Shown here: piece after piece, positions 24,276 through 35,953 of the stretch
Layout: each line of letters starts with the position of its first letter
How positions within the stretch are numbered: the first letter of the stretch is position 1
Translations under genes and position numbers: made by a program
Notes under the pieces: model-generated
What the model saw: only the letters and a program-made list of their open reading frames with translations
What the model was told of the DNA's origin: nothing
The model's database searches: none
Source of the DNA: Pontederia crassipes
Taxonomy: Eukaryota > Streptophyta > Magnoliopsida > Commelinales > Pontederiaceae
NCBI GenBank assembly: GCA_030549335.1
Contig: CM060183.1
Location: 27,354,552 to 27,418,551, forward strand
DNA length: 64,000 nucleotides
Reading direction: 5' to 3'

Positions 24276-27200
24276 CTATCACGACCCCGATTTAAATCAT
24301 GATTTAAATCGGAGTTCGCGACTCATTACAGACGATCACATGAAATTGGAAAAGATTGCGGAAACCTGATGTAATTTTTTTTATAATATACATAATAATG
24401 AAGATATCATAAAATAAACTACATAATTTATTATGATCTTTCAGAGCAAATCAATAATCCTTAAGTTTTACATTTTATAAAATGATTTTGCCATCTTACA
24501 ACATATATAATATTACATATCCATTACACATAATTAAACCTCTCGACATCCTAATAGAAGGGTACGAGGGACTCAAATCTTCCTATCTTACCACAAACTC
24601 TTCAAATACTTTCACTCGCATGATTCCCAAGAATTATCTGAAAAATGTTGGAAACAATAGAGTGAGCTAAAATAGCTCAGTAAGTTGATCATTCATAGCC
24701 TATATGTTACCAACTAATCAATTCGGAGTGACATGAAAAATCATGCAATAATCATAAGAGCAAAATAGGTATTTTCATATATTTGATAATTACATATACA
24801 ACATTCTAATCAAAAGCATCATATTCAATTTGCAATCAATATCATTTAAATCATAACAAACATATGTATGTAAATGCAACACTCTCATATGGATGCACGG
24901 ATCACCAACTGGCCAGTGATTGGTAGGTGAATTCTAGAGGTGGCTCCCATCGTGATCAGCGATGTGGCACTTAGCTCCATTCTACATCATCCCTTTCGAG
25001 GAACATATCATATAACGATAGGTGGATTCTAGAGGTGACTCTCATCATGATCAGCGATGTAACACTTGTTGGATCTAAGTTTTAATGACATATAAAATTA
25101 TATTTTGATGATACAAACCTCGAATGATTAAAGTTAAAATGCTAAAAAAGTTTAAAGAAAAATGGATAACTTTATGCACTACTTTTTTATTAAATAATTG
25201 GTATCGATCTTAGCAATTTTGAATGAATTTTGAACATCAGAGTTGTAGAGAATTATGTTAGCTTTCCATAGACTCCAAGATCATCTAATTTGGATAACTG
25301 TGCAAAGAGTTATGCTTAAAATAGTGTAGGACGGTCAACATGCCGATCGAAGCTATGAAGGCCGATCGAGATAGTCCGGTCGACCGATCGAGAATACTGG
25401 TCGACCGATCAATGCATAAACTACTCAAATCAAAACTGCGAGACTGTACCGGTCGACAATCCGATCGATGCACCGGTCGACCGAACATCAAAGAACGAAT
25501 TCTAAAAAAAGATGAGGGTCGACAGTCCGATCGAAGCACTGGTCGACCGATTAGCTCAATGGCTAGAAATCAAAACTACGAGACTGTATCGATCGAGACA
25601 TCGGTCGACAGTCCGATCGATCGACCAAGTGCTGAAACTACAGAAATGAGCGCAACTGTCGTATAGACCAGTCGACCGCAGACTGGTTCATTAATGTGAT
25701 CGATCGATCGGCTGTGACAAATGAAGAAAATGAGCCAACGATCATATAGACTGATCGATCGACTCATAAATGCGGTCGACCGGTCCATTACTCAAATAAA
25801 CAATAACGATTATATTTCAAGGAAAAAAATATGAAATTAATTCTGGACGAATTTTTCACATACCAGAGCCTATAAAAGGACTGCCAAGGTCAGAAGCAAT
25901 AGCATCTATCAAAGCATTGAAGCAATACTTCAAAAAATCAAAAGAAGATTTTTTTCCTTGAAGTTATCATTTTAGTTGTGCTCTTCTTTCTCTCTTTCAC
26001 TCTTGTGAGTAATAGAATTGTAAAAGAGAGAAACATTCTTGTTCAGAAAAAATAGAAAGAGCTCTTGTGTAAAAGAGGTTCTATATCTTACATCTTGAGC
26101 GAGATAAATAGATTATCTTAGGAGGAGAGGTTGCATTGCTTCTCAAAGCGGAGAAAATGTGGTTGTGTAAAGGGCTTTCTTCCTTGCCCCATTTGAAACA
26201 AAGGAAGTGCTAGTGGAATCTCCGACTGTCTCGAGATCGAGAAGTCAGAGCGGGGACGTAGGTCAAGGTGTGGCCGAACATCGTCAACAACCATCCGTGT
26301 TCATTGTGTTTGATTTCTCTCACTCTCTCCCTCTTACATTGTGTTTATAATCTGAATTGTAAAGGTTCTAAGAATCGGTTTTGTGCTTTCGCGAAATTTT
26401 TTGTAAAATTGATATTTTTGGATAAACACTAATTCACCCCTCTCTTGGTGCCCTTTGGGATCCTACAGCACTTAGCTTCATTCTATCTTATCCCTTTCGG
26501 AGAACATATAACGATAGGTGAATTCTAGAGGTGGCCCCTACAAATTATAGAGGTGCCTCCCATCGCGACTACTCATGATGTAGCACTTAGCTCCGCATGA
26601 CACTTAGCTCCAATCTATCTCATCCCATTTTTGGGGAACAGAATGATGAATTGGATTCTAGAGGTGGCTCCCATCGTGATCAGCGATGTAGCACTTAGCT
26701 CCAACTATCATATATACAGATGCACGTGCATGATTCATCATATAACAATTTCATATCACAATATCAAAAGATGAATCGTATCAAATACCATTCAAACGGA
26801 ACAAAAGATTGTACTTCTCGTAATTCATTCATATCATATCATTTCACGTATGCTTTTCAAATGTTCAGTCATATAATCATTCCGATATACTTTTCATAAT
26901 TGCATTTCTCGAAATCAATTCATAGCATATTCAATAATTTCATAACCAATGTCACACCAAATTCAAAAGAGATGAATACATAGAGTAGGAGAAACCAACT
27001 TACCTCTTATGTCAATATAAAAGACTTTTGCCTTTTCTTTTCCTTGTTATTCTTCTAGTCCTATGACAATAATATGTTTTCTTATTAATACTACGATATG
27101 AGTATCATGTCTTATATGAATAAAACAATGACCAATGCTATATATTACTCATGCATTCAATCCTATAGCTTAATTAATTGATTACTCATAAGAGTTTATC

Positions 27201-28450
27201 TTATACTTGCAAATCACATACTTGGTGAAATAAAAATGATATCTTTTGTTACACCTAACCAAATCACATGGTTCACGATAAAATTTAGACTTTTATATCC
27301 TAGACTTAGACTTTCAGAGGTGTAACTTGTAAAATTTATAATTTTTATATCCTTCTGAACTAAGCACAATAAATTTCATAAGTGCTAAGATAATATGCTC
27401 TAAATTTCCTTACTCGGAATGCTCGTTTAGTCCTTTATTACTTCCTACAGAAACATCATTTTCAAATGATTCCACTTTGACATGAAGCCTAAAATCAGTA
27501 TCTTGTTGACCCTAAAGATCGAATATTTATATAATATTTTAGATTTAATATCTAATTTATATATTTGGATAACAATTTCAATAGACAAGATGATAGAACC
27601 TTATAAATGAACACATATCTTTCTCCGTAGATATTCAATAAATCTGATTCCAAAGCCCAATAAAACTATACTAGAAAATGTATAACATACATTAATCACA
27701 AATTTTACTCCTCATAATTTATCAACAGGAATTTCCCTGATCACTGACATATTATTGTCTTGTTCATATATACAAAAACTGAGAGGTGCTATTTATTCTC
27801 CTCCTAACTTCTCCTACACAGATTATTTTGAAGTGATTAAAATTGTTTTAGAACATTATTTCAAGTAAGTGTGGGATCTATACAAATCATAATTTATTTC
27901 AAAGTATAAAATTTATAACATAATTTCTAATTAGACCTACTTCTTTTGCCACGACAACAAGACATCTTCAAACTAATCAACACAACTTTTTAAATATGAG
28001 TGATTTTAAAACAATTATTTCTTCTCTGTAAACTAGACCTCTTATGGATCGAGCTATTTAATTTACAGAATTTTTTAATCATAATAAAATATTTTTGTTG
28101 ACCAACTCAACATTCGATTCCTACGATTTAAAATTGAAACGCATGCTTCTTTAACTAGTTTACAAATTATAGAATTTCTCCAATTAATTAGTAAAGATGG
28201 ATTTTATTCTAAACAAGTGGAAGTTTACATCATGAAGATTAACAACATAACAATAATAGGTTCCAACTCTTACGTACCTTTGTTAACTTCTTTTTTTTTT
28301 TTTTTGTGATTCTCCTCTCCTCCTTTCTCTCCAATCTCCCTTGACTCCGCCGGAGACCAACATAAAGCTCCTTTAATTTGTTTCTTTTTTTTCTAACTCT
28401 CCCATTCGGCCAGCAATAAGGTAGATAAGTTTCTTACCTTTATTTTATTA
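24276..28450 (-). mobile_element. gypsy-type LTR-like block, minus orientation, interrupted by a copia-type solo LTR
   Basis: This appears to be the inverted counterpart of 21000-23655. It begins on the plus strand with CACGACCCCGATTTAAATC and repeats, in reverse complement, the GGTGGCTCCCATCGTGATCA / GTGGCACTTAGCTCC module at 24895-25066 and 26468-26712. The module is split by a 1.4-kb copia-type LTR. The far end is approximate and no coding domain is present. The ~1.7 kb from 26720 to 28450 is AT-rich LTR-like DNA. Confidence 0.45.
25067..26467 (+). mobile_element. solo LTR, Ty1/copia SIRE-like
   Basis: It starts TGTTGGATCTAAG and ends GGGATCCTACA, 1401 bp. Flanks are ACACT (25062-25066) and GCACT (26468-26472), a 5-bp target duplication with one mismatch, so an empty-site module (GATGTAACACTTAGCT-like) can be read across it. 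The centre (25335-25795) is crowded with GGTCGACCGATCGA-type words. The 3' part contains GAAGTCAGAGCGGGGACGTA and ends in the motif AATTCACCCCTCTCTTGG, characteristic of this LTR class. Confidence 0.8.
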
Positions 28451-31150
28451 TTATTCCAAGAGGCATGGTGTGGTGGGTTTGAGATGGTAAGATATTGAGT
28501 GTGAGCACTCAGCCGTACAGGGTTAAGAAGAAAAACAATTGTAAATTATTTGTATTGAAGAGTGGAAACACACCTAGCCACTAATTAAATTAATCATTTA
28601 TTGAATTATATTAAATTGGTTCTTTTGACTATTTCAATGTGGTTATTTAGCTATTAGCCACATGAAAAATTAGCACTTATGATATTTCAATTACATTAGC
28701 AATTGATCAAAGAAATATAATAATTAAGTTATTTAACTATTATAACCTAGATTAAGTTAGTTCTTCATAATTATGCATAGTGTAATTGGCACCTTCTTAT
28801 AATTCTAATCAATAGAGCAATTATCTCAGTAAAATATAATAATTAACACAATTAATATTTAATTAAGTTCATTAATTTAAGATGAAATTATTGGCCATTA
28901 TAGTTAATGTGCTTGAAGCAGAGAAAAATGTGGATAAAGTATGATATGGTTTTAGACTATAGTGAAGAGGAATTAGTCATATGCAAACATCAAGTGAGAG
29001 GTCTTTGGTCATGTTCAGTTTGGTTTGATTCTGATCACTTTTTTCTGTAAGAAATCTATTAATTAGGCATCTAAGTTTTTCAATACACAACATGAATATG
29101 GATGAAGATAAAGGACAACCCAATCGTATGCGCCAATTCCCGATAAAACTTGAGCAATTGAAGTCGAGATGCATGACATTATTACTTAGGGAATTGGGAA
29201 TATTTATAGCAATAATTAACCTACACACTATATTGTCAAAAACTTTGACAATGGCAAGTTTCATTGCAACATTGGTTTCGCATCCCTACTTTATTATTCG
29301 CATATAAAAGATGATTTATTATGTCATGAATTTGTTGCCCCGGATATGTTTGATATGATTCATTAACCTTGAGTTTTTCATGATTTTTTAGTATTGAATC
29401 TTGATAATGAGCACAATGAGGATATGTTTAGGAGTATGGAGTTGATTTTTCCATCAAGGGTGATTGTGATAGTCTAATAACCTACTATTGATCGATTTAC
29501 TAGTTGGATCGAAAGAAATGTGCTCAAAAAAAGTCAGAGCTACGGGCTTTAAGGGGATTAATGCATTATAATTCATTTTGATGAGTCTTCTTTGTGTTTG
29601 AAGTGACCCAAAATTTAAAGAATGAAAGCATCTTAGAAGTATGGCAAAGTGTGTAGACAAATGTAATTGATATAGAAGCCGAATGTGGTTTACCATTTGG
29701 CTTTGAAAGTTGTTGGAACATTAGTGCACCAACTATCATAATGAAGTGTGAGGATTTTGATCTTTATTGCTAGTCGCTCGGTGATGGCTCTTATGTGAAA
29801 ACATCTAGTATTTCAGTATCCCAATTGAACCCAAAAGCATTGTGACTTTTGAAACCAAAGTATCCCATCTTGTGTGAGAGTTTGATCTAGCTCACTTGAT
29901 AGCTTCTCTTTAAGATTTCTGGTGCCGATGATCTTAGTCGTACACATTGACATCTCCTCTATTTTCGCTAAGAGTTTGTGTTTCTACCTCACAATGTTAT
30001 TGAAGACTATTAAGTTTCATGTGCATATGACATGCTATAATTTATTGAAGCTATTTTCAATGGAGTATGGTGGAGATTAGTTAGAGAATATGAATTGGAC
30101 AAGCTCTTAAGGTCGTTTGGTTCATGGATAAAGGTCGAAATATCTCGATATTCTTGAAAATATAGTCAAACGTGATGAGAATATGGTTAACTTGATCAAA
30201 CATTATTTTCTATACAATTGTTTAGAAGAATGTGATACCATCCTTTAAAATATTTTTATTTTTAACTCCATATGTTATCAAAATAAAGATATTCTGATGC
30301 CTTTCCATTTTTTCACCATTTATTTATTTATTATTATTTAATATATATTATTATACTACGATTATCATTGTTATAAATGTAAAATATTTTAGTTATAAAA
30401 ATAATAAATTTGTTCTTTATCAATCAAACAAGAGGTAGACTAAGAATATAGTTAAAATTATATATTCTTTAGAATAAAAAATCAAACGCCCCCTCAATAT
30501 TTTTTGCTAACAAACAAGATATCGAAAGGGACATAGTGAATTGGAGTGTGATGCTTGATTGCCAATGACAACTATGAGTGGATGGTGTTTTCATTTGACT
30601 CGAGGGAGGACCTGTGCTATGAGTAACTTGTTCCTACTACTATTGGATAGTAGGAACAAGTTGGTATGTCATTTTTTTTTCTTTTAGATAGTTAAATGGA
30701 AAAAATAGTGTTTAAGTAAAATTCTTAATTATAAAAATAATTGAAATATTTCTTAATGATTCCTTGTTATTTTCAAATTATTTCATTTATTTAACATTGA
30801 ATTTGAGTTGTATAATGATAATTAGCTATATATATTAGTTTAACTAATGCTAATATAATTAATTATATATCATATATAAGTAGTATAAGATAATAATAAT
30901 AATATAAATATATAATTATAATGTAAAGTACTATTATAATATTTTAATAAATAATATTATTTATTGTTCTCGTTTCAACTAGAAACTTTTAGTTCCGACA
31001 CAAAAAAATTGCATGAGTATATTATTTTGACACACTACTATAAATCCATAAACATCGTGTTCTCAAAACAAACCTTTCCTATATGCATTTCGTATAAGAC
31101 AAGTGGATAATAAAATTAAGATTAGAATCATGTTATTTTTATTAATATAT
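28451..31150. other. AT-rich spacer
   Basis: Apart from the LINE fragment at 28977-29264 I recognise no gene. A 15-bp perfect inverted repeat (AACTTGTTCCTACTA at 30625-30639, its complement at 30648-30662) forms a potential short hairpin. Confidence 0.4.
28977..29264 (-). pseudogene. LINE reverse-transcriptase fragment
   Basis: A 95-codon open stretch contains GNWRIRLGCPLSSSIFMLCI followed by EKLRCLINRFL. It resembles the RT block of plant L1 LINEs in which a basic R.G.PLSP..F.L..E.L..LI segment precedes the catalytic region. The catalytic motif itself is not seen. It is short, isolated and probably dead. Confidence 0.55.
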
Positions 31151-31547
31151 AGTAAAAAAATCATTTGATAATATACAAATGAGTAGGGTCCTACATTCTT
31201 TTTAACTCAACACATTATTTTTTCTAGTCCATATGCCTAACATTTTTTTTTTGCTTTTAATAAAATTTTTAGATGGTATTAAGCATCAGTCGGATCAATT
31301 TTATAAATAATTGGATAAAATTTTATAAAATCAATATAATTTATCATAAATTTCAAAATAAAATGTGAATAACAGAATATGAAATAATTAAAATGTACAC
31401 AATAATATATTTAAAAATTATCAGAATTATTTCCTTCTGTCTCTTCTTTTTCATTTAGGATGATCATATCTTCAATTTTTCGTGCACCTTTTGGTATATT
31501 TGTTAGTAATTATATTATTAATGAGTTTTACAATTACTTACCAAATT

Positions 31548-31630
31548 GTCAGGATGGCCGAGTGGTCTAAGGCGCCAGACTCAAGTTCTGGTCCTCGTGA
31601 GAGGGCGTGGGTTCAAATCCCACTTCTGAC
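31548..31630 (+). tRNA. tRNA-Leu (anticodon CAA), nuclear
   Basis: The 83-base gene folds as a class II tRNA. The acceptor stem pairs GTCAGGA with TTCTGAC (one G-U), the anticodon stem CCAGA/TCTGG encloses the loop CTCAAGT with anticodon CAA, and a long variable arm (CCTCGTGAGAGG) follows. The T arm is GTGGG TTCAAAT CCCAC. There is no intron and CCA is not encoded. Internal A and B boxes are present and a T-run at about 31635-31648 can terminate RNA polymerase III. The sequence is of nuclear rather than plastid type. It decodes UUG. Confidence 0.95.
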
Positions 31631-34252
31631 AAATTTTCTTTTTTTTTTCTCAAATTATTACAAAAATCTCTCTTCATTTTTAAATTATTAGATTGTAATT
31701 ATTTTAAACAGTGTTATGACTATTTTTTCTTCAAATATAAGTTAATCATCAAAATCACAAATATTTATATATAATAAAGAAAGATGTAAAAGTGAAGATT
31801 TAACACGAAAATCTTTATATATTTTATTTTTCAATTAGTGTCTGTTATCTTCTCAGCATCATAACTTATTTAATATCGGATCATAAAAAAATGTTCATCA
31901 CGCCTAAACTTTTTTCACACTTCCGTTAGTATTATCATTAAATCTTATTTTCTTCAATGAATGACTTATCTAATAACACATCTTCAAACAAATTATATTA
32001 TTTAGAAAAGTGACTTTACTAAAATAATTACAACAAAAGGGTCAAGAATTTTGAATTAAAATTTTAAAAAACTAATCTGAATAAAAAACAAAAGGAAACA
32101 AGTAATGGGGGCCTACGAGTTTCTCTTATATTTATTTAGTAGCATTTTTAATGCTTTTAAAATTATAAGTAGAATGATATATTTACATTTTGATACCAAA
32201 GTTGCAATCAATTAACACACAGAAAAACTAAAAATGAATTACAATATTTCTTGCTTATCTAAGAAAATATTATTTAGAAAAGTGACTTTACTAAAATAAT
32301 TCCAACAAAGGGTCAAAAATTTTTTGAATAAAAATTTTAAAAAACTAATCTGAATAAAAAACAAAAGGAAACAAGTAATGTGGTCCTACGAGTTCTTTTT
32401 TATTTATTTAATAACATTTTTAATGCTTTTAAGATTATAAGTAGAATGATATATTTACATTTGATACCAAAGTTGCAATCAATTAACACACAGAAAAACC
32501 AAAAATGAATTACAATATTTCTTGCTTATTTAAGAAAAATATTATTTAGAAAAGTGACTTTAGTAAAATAATTCCAACAAAAGGGTCAAGAATTTTTTGA
32601 GAAAAAAATAAAAAACTAATCTGAATAAAAAACAAAAGGAAACAAGTGATGGGGTCCTATGAGTTCTTTTTTATTTATTTAATAACATTTTTAATGCTTT
32701 AAAAATTATAAGTAGAATGATATATTTATATTTGATACCAAAGTTGCAATCAATTAGCACATAGAAAAACTAAAAATGAATTACAATATTTCTTTCTTAT
32801 TTAAGAAAATATCAGGTATGATTTTGATAAAAGATAATTATTAGATCATAGCAAAAATGATTAATATTTTTTACTAGTTTTTCATATAGTCAAATCTTGT
32901 GGGATGGAATATGAATGAATGAAATTAGTTATATTATCTTCTGACAAATTTTCTTTTTTTTTTCTCAAATTATTACAAAAATCTCTCTTCATTTTTAAAT
33001 TATTAGATTGTAATTATTTTAAACAGTGTTATGACTATTTTTTCTTCAAATATAAGTTAATCATCAAAATCACAAATATTTATATATAATAAAGAAAGAT
33101 GTAAAAGTGAAGATTTAACACGAAAATCTTTATATATTTTATTTTTCAATTAGTGTCTGTTATCTTCTCAGCATCATAACTTATTTAATATCGGATCATA
33201 AAAAAATGTTCATCACGCCTAAACTTTTTTCACACTTCCGTTAGTATTATCATTAAATCTTATTTTCTTCAATGAATGACTTATCTAATAACACATCTTC
33301 AAACAAATTATATTATTTAGAAAAGTGACTTTACTAAAATAATTACAACAAAAGGGTCAAGAATTTTGAATTAAAATTTTAAAAAACTAATCTGAATAAA
33401 AAACAAAAGGAAACAAGTAATGGGGGCCTACGAGTTTCTCTTATATTTATTTAGTAGCATTTTTAATGCTTTTAAAATTATAAGTAGAATGATATATTTA
33501 CATTTTGATACCAAAGTTGCAATCAATTAACACACAGAAAAACTAAAAATGAATTACAATATTTCTTGCTTATCTAAGAAAATATTATTTAGAAAAGTGA
33601 CTTTACTAAAATAATTCCAACAAAGGGTCAAAAATTTTTTGAATAAAAATTTTAAAAAACTAATCTGAATAAAAAACAAAAGGAAACAAGTAATGTGGTC
33701 CTACGAGTTCTTTTTTATTTATTTAATAACATTTTTAATGCTTTTAAGATTATAAGTAGAATGATATATTTACATTTGATACCAAAGTTGCAATCAATTA
33801 ACACACAGAAAAACCAAAAATGAATTACAATATTTCTTGCTTATTTAAGAAAAATATTATTTAGAAAAGTGACTTTAGTAAAATAATTCCAACAAAAGGG
33901 TCAAGAATTTTTTGAGAAAAAAATAAAAAACTAATCTGAATAAAAAACAAAAGGAAACAAGTGATGGGGTCCTATGAGTTCTTTTTTATTTATTTAATAA
34001 CATTTTTAATGCTTTAAAAATTATAAGTAGAATGATATATTTATATTTGATACCAAAGTTGCAATCAATTAGCACATAGAAAAACTAAAAATGAATTACA
34101 ATATTTCTTTCTTATTTAAGAAAATATCAGGTATGATTTTGATAAAAGATAATTATTAGATCATAGCAAAAATGATTAATATTTTTTACTAGTTTTTCAT
34201 ATAGTCAAATCTTGTGGGATGGAATATGAATGAATGAAATTAGTTATATTAT
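31623..34252. repeat. 1315-bp tandem duplication, two apparently identical copies
   Basis: Copy 1 is 31623-32937 and copy 2 is 32938-34252; every position I compared is identical with a fixed offset of 1315. The left edge falls in the 3' acceptor arm of the tRNA, so copy 2 begins CTTCTGACAAATTTTC with only the last 8 bases of the tRNA and its terminator T-run. In such AT-rich non-coding DNA identity implies a very recent event, or an assembly duplication. Confidence 0.85.
31997..32810. repeat. 272-bp tandem repeat, three units (repeated again at 33312-34125)
   Basis: Units begin with ATTATTTAGAAAAGTGACTT at 31997, 32269 and 32541, a period of 272 bp, and differ by scattered substitutions and small indels. 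The set recurs in the second 1315-bp copy. One diverged unit occurs at about 36302-36540 and a partial one at 37196-37290. There is no coding frame. It is a minisatellite-like block limited to this locus as far as the window shows. Confidence 0.85.
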
Positions 34253-35901
34253 GTTTGGTTATATTTTTTATTTAAGTTAAGAGGAGAATGGTGAAATAAC
34301 TAAACCTTTCAAACAGCACATTTTTTATTCCATCAAATTGATGAAATAAAAATAAATGAAAAAGAATAAACAATTTTACACTAAATTAACTCCTCTTTTG
34401 TTACGAAATGAAATAATTTCTCTTATTACTAAATTAAATCATCTCTCTCAAATTATTTTTTTTCTAATAAATAGTTCAACAGAAAAAAAGAATATAATAA
34501 AAATAAAAATTAGGCAAATAAAAAAATAAGAGGGAAAAATAAATTAGTGATAAAGTAATAAATATTTATTACTCATTATATATTATAAATAATTTATATA
34601 TAATAAAGAGTAAAAATGTCTTTTTAGTAAATAAAAATTTCATTCTTTGTATAATCATTTTTTACAACTTACTATTCAAAAATAGATTTATAATCACTAG
34701 TGGTGTTTAATGGATCGGACGGGCTTCTAATAAGCTTAGGCAATCGGGCTTTGACCGAATATCTGACGGACTCGATTAGCCCATTATTTTATCGGACGAA
34801 CAATGGACTATCTAATAAACTTCTAAGATTGTTCGTCCTATTAAGACCTATCGAATTTTAATGGACGAACCGATAAATGGACGGACCAGACAAGTCCATT
34901 AAACTATTTTAATTTTATGGTGGTTGCCACAAAATCTGTCTGCATATAATCACAATAAAAAACTAGTCTTAATTATAATCATTATGAATTGTAAATTTCA
35001 TAAAATCATTTGATAATATACAAATGAGTAGGGTCCTACATTCTTTAATTCAACACATTCTTTTTTCTAGTCCATATGCCTAACATTTTTTTTGCTTTTA
35101 ATAAAATTTTTAAATGGTATTAAGCATCGGTCGGATCAATTTTATAACTAATTGGATAATACTTTATAAAATCAATATAATGTGAATAACAGTATATAAA
35201 ATAAATAAAATGTGAATAACAGTATATAAAATAAATAAAATGTACAGAATAATCTATTTAAAAATTATCAGAAATATTTTCTTCTGTCTAGGGGTGAAAG
35301 TAGTTCAGGTCAGGTCAAATATTCGATATAAAAAATCAACCGCCACTTTTCGGATCAATTTTTAAAATTAAAATACCATCCTAAAATGGTTTTGAAAAAA
35401 ATAAAAACAACCGTCTAGCTGGTCAATTTTTTTGGATAATTTTTTCGGGGCCTAATTTTATATAATTAATATTTTAAAAATATATAAAATAAATTAAAAA
35501 AATATTCAATTTTATATTAAATATAAAATATACTACTAAAATTTTAAAGTTATTAAATTAGAGTTTAATAATGTGATAGAAAAGTATGAAAATTTATACA
35601 AAAATTATTCTATATATAATAAAAGAATTGATAACATATGTATGAATTATATTAATAAAAAATGGGCTCCACGAGCCCCTACGATTTTTTCGAGTGGAGC
35701 CCTAATTTTAACGAATAAATTTTAATTTATTTTAAATCATACTAAATTATATTTAAGCTCCTAATTTTTAATTTTTTTATTTGGTTTTTTGAGTTGAATA
35801 GATTTTTCGGATTAGTCAAATTTTTTCCCGCTCTACTTCTGTCTCTTTTTTAATCCCGTCCAATTTTCTTTGTTGTTGTTTTTATACTTTATTAACAAGT
35901 T

Positions 35902-35953
35902 GTCAGGGTGGCCGAGTTCGTGAGAGGGCGTGGGTTCAAATCCCACTTCTGAC
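35902..35953 (+). pseudogene. tRNA-Leu(CAA) relic with 31-base internal deletion
   Basis: The 5' 16 bases and the 3' 36 bases of the tRNA at 31548 are retained (one A-to-G change). The D-arm 3' part, the anticodon arm and the start of the variable arm are lost (GCCGAGT joins directly to TCGTGAG). With no anticodon it cannot make a functional tRNA. The flanks match those of the intact gene, so it is a segmental copy and not a retro-inserted one. Confidence 0.9.

Noticed and set aside
31997-32810. CRISPR-like array
   Set aside because: The repeats are directly adjacent 272-bp units without unique spacers, in plant nuclear DNA.
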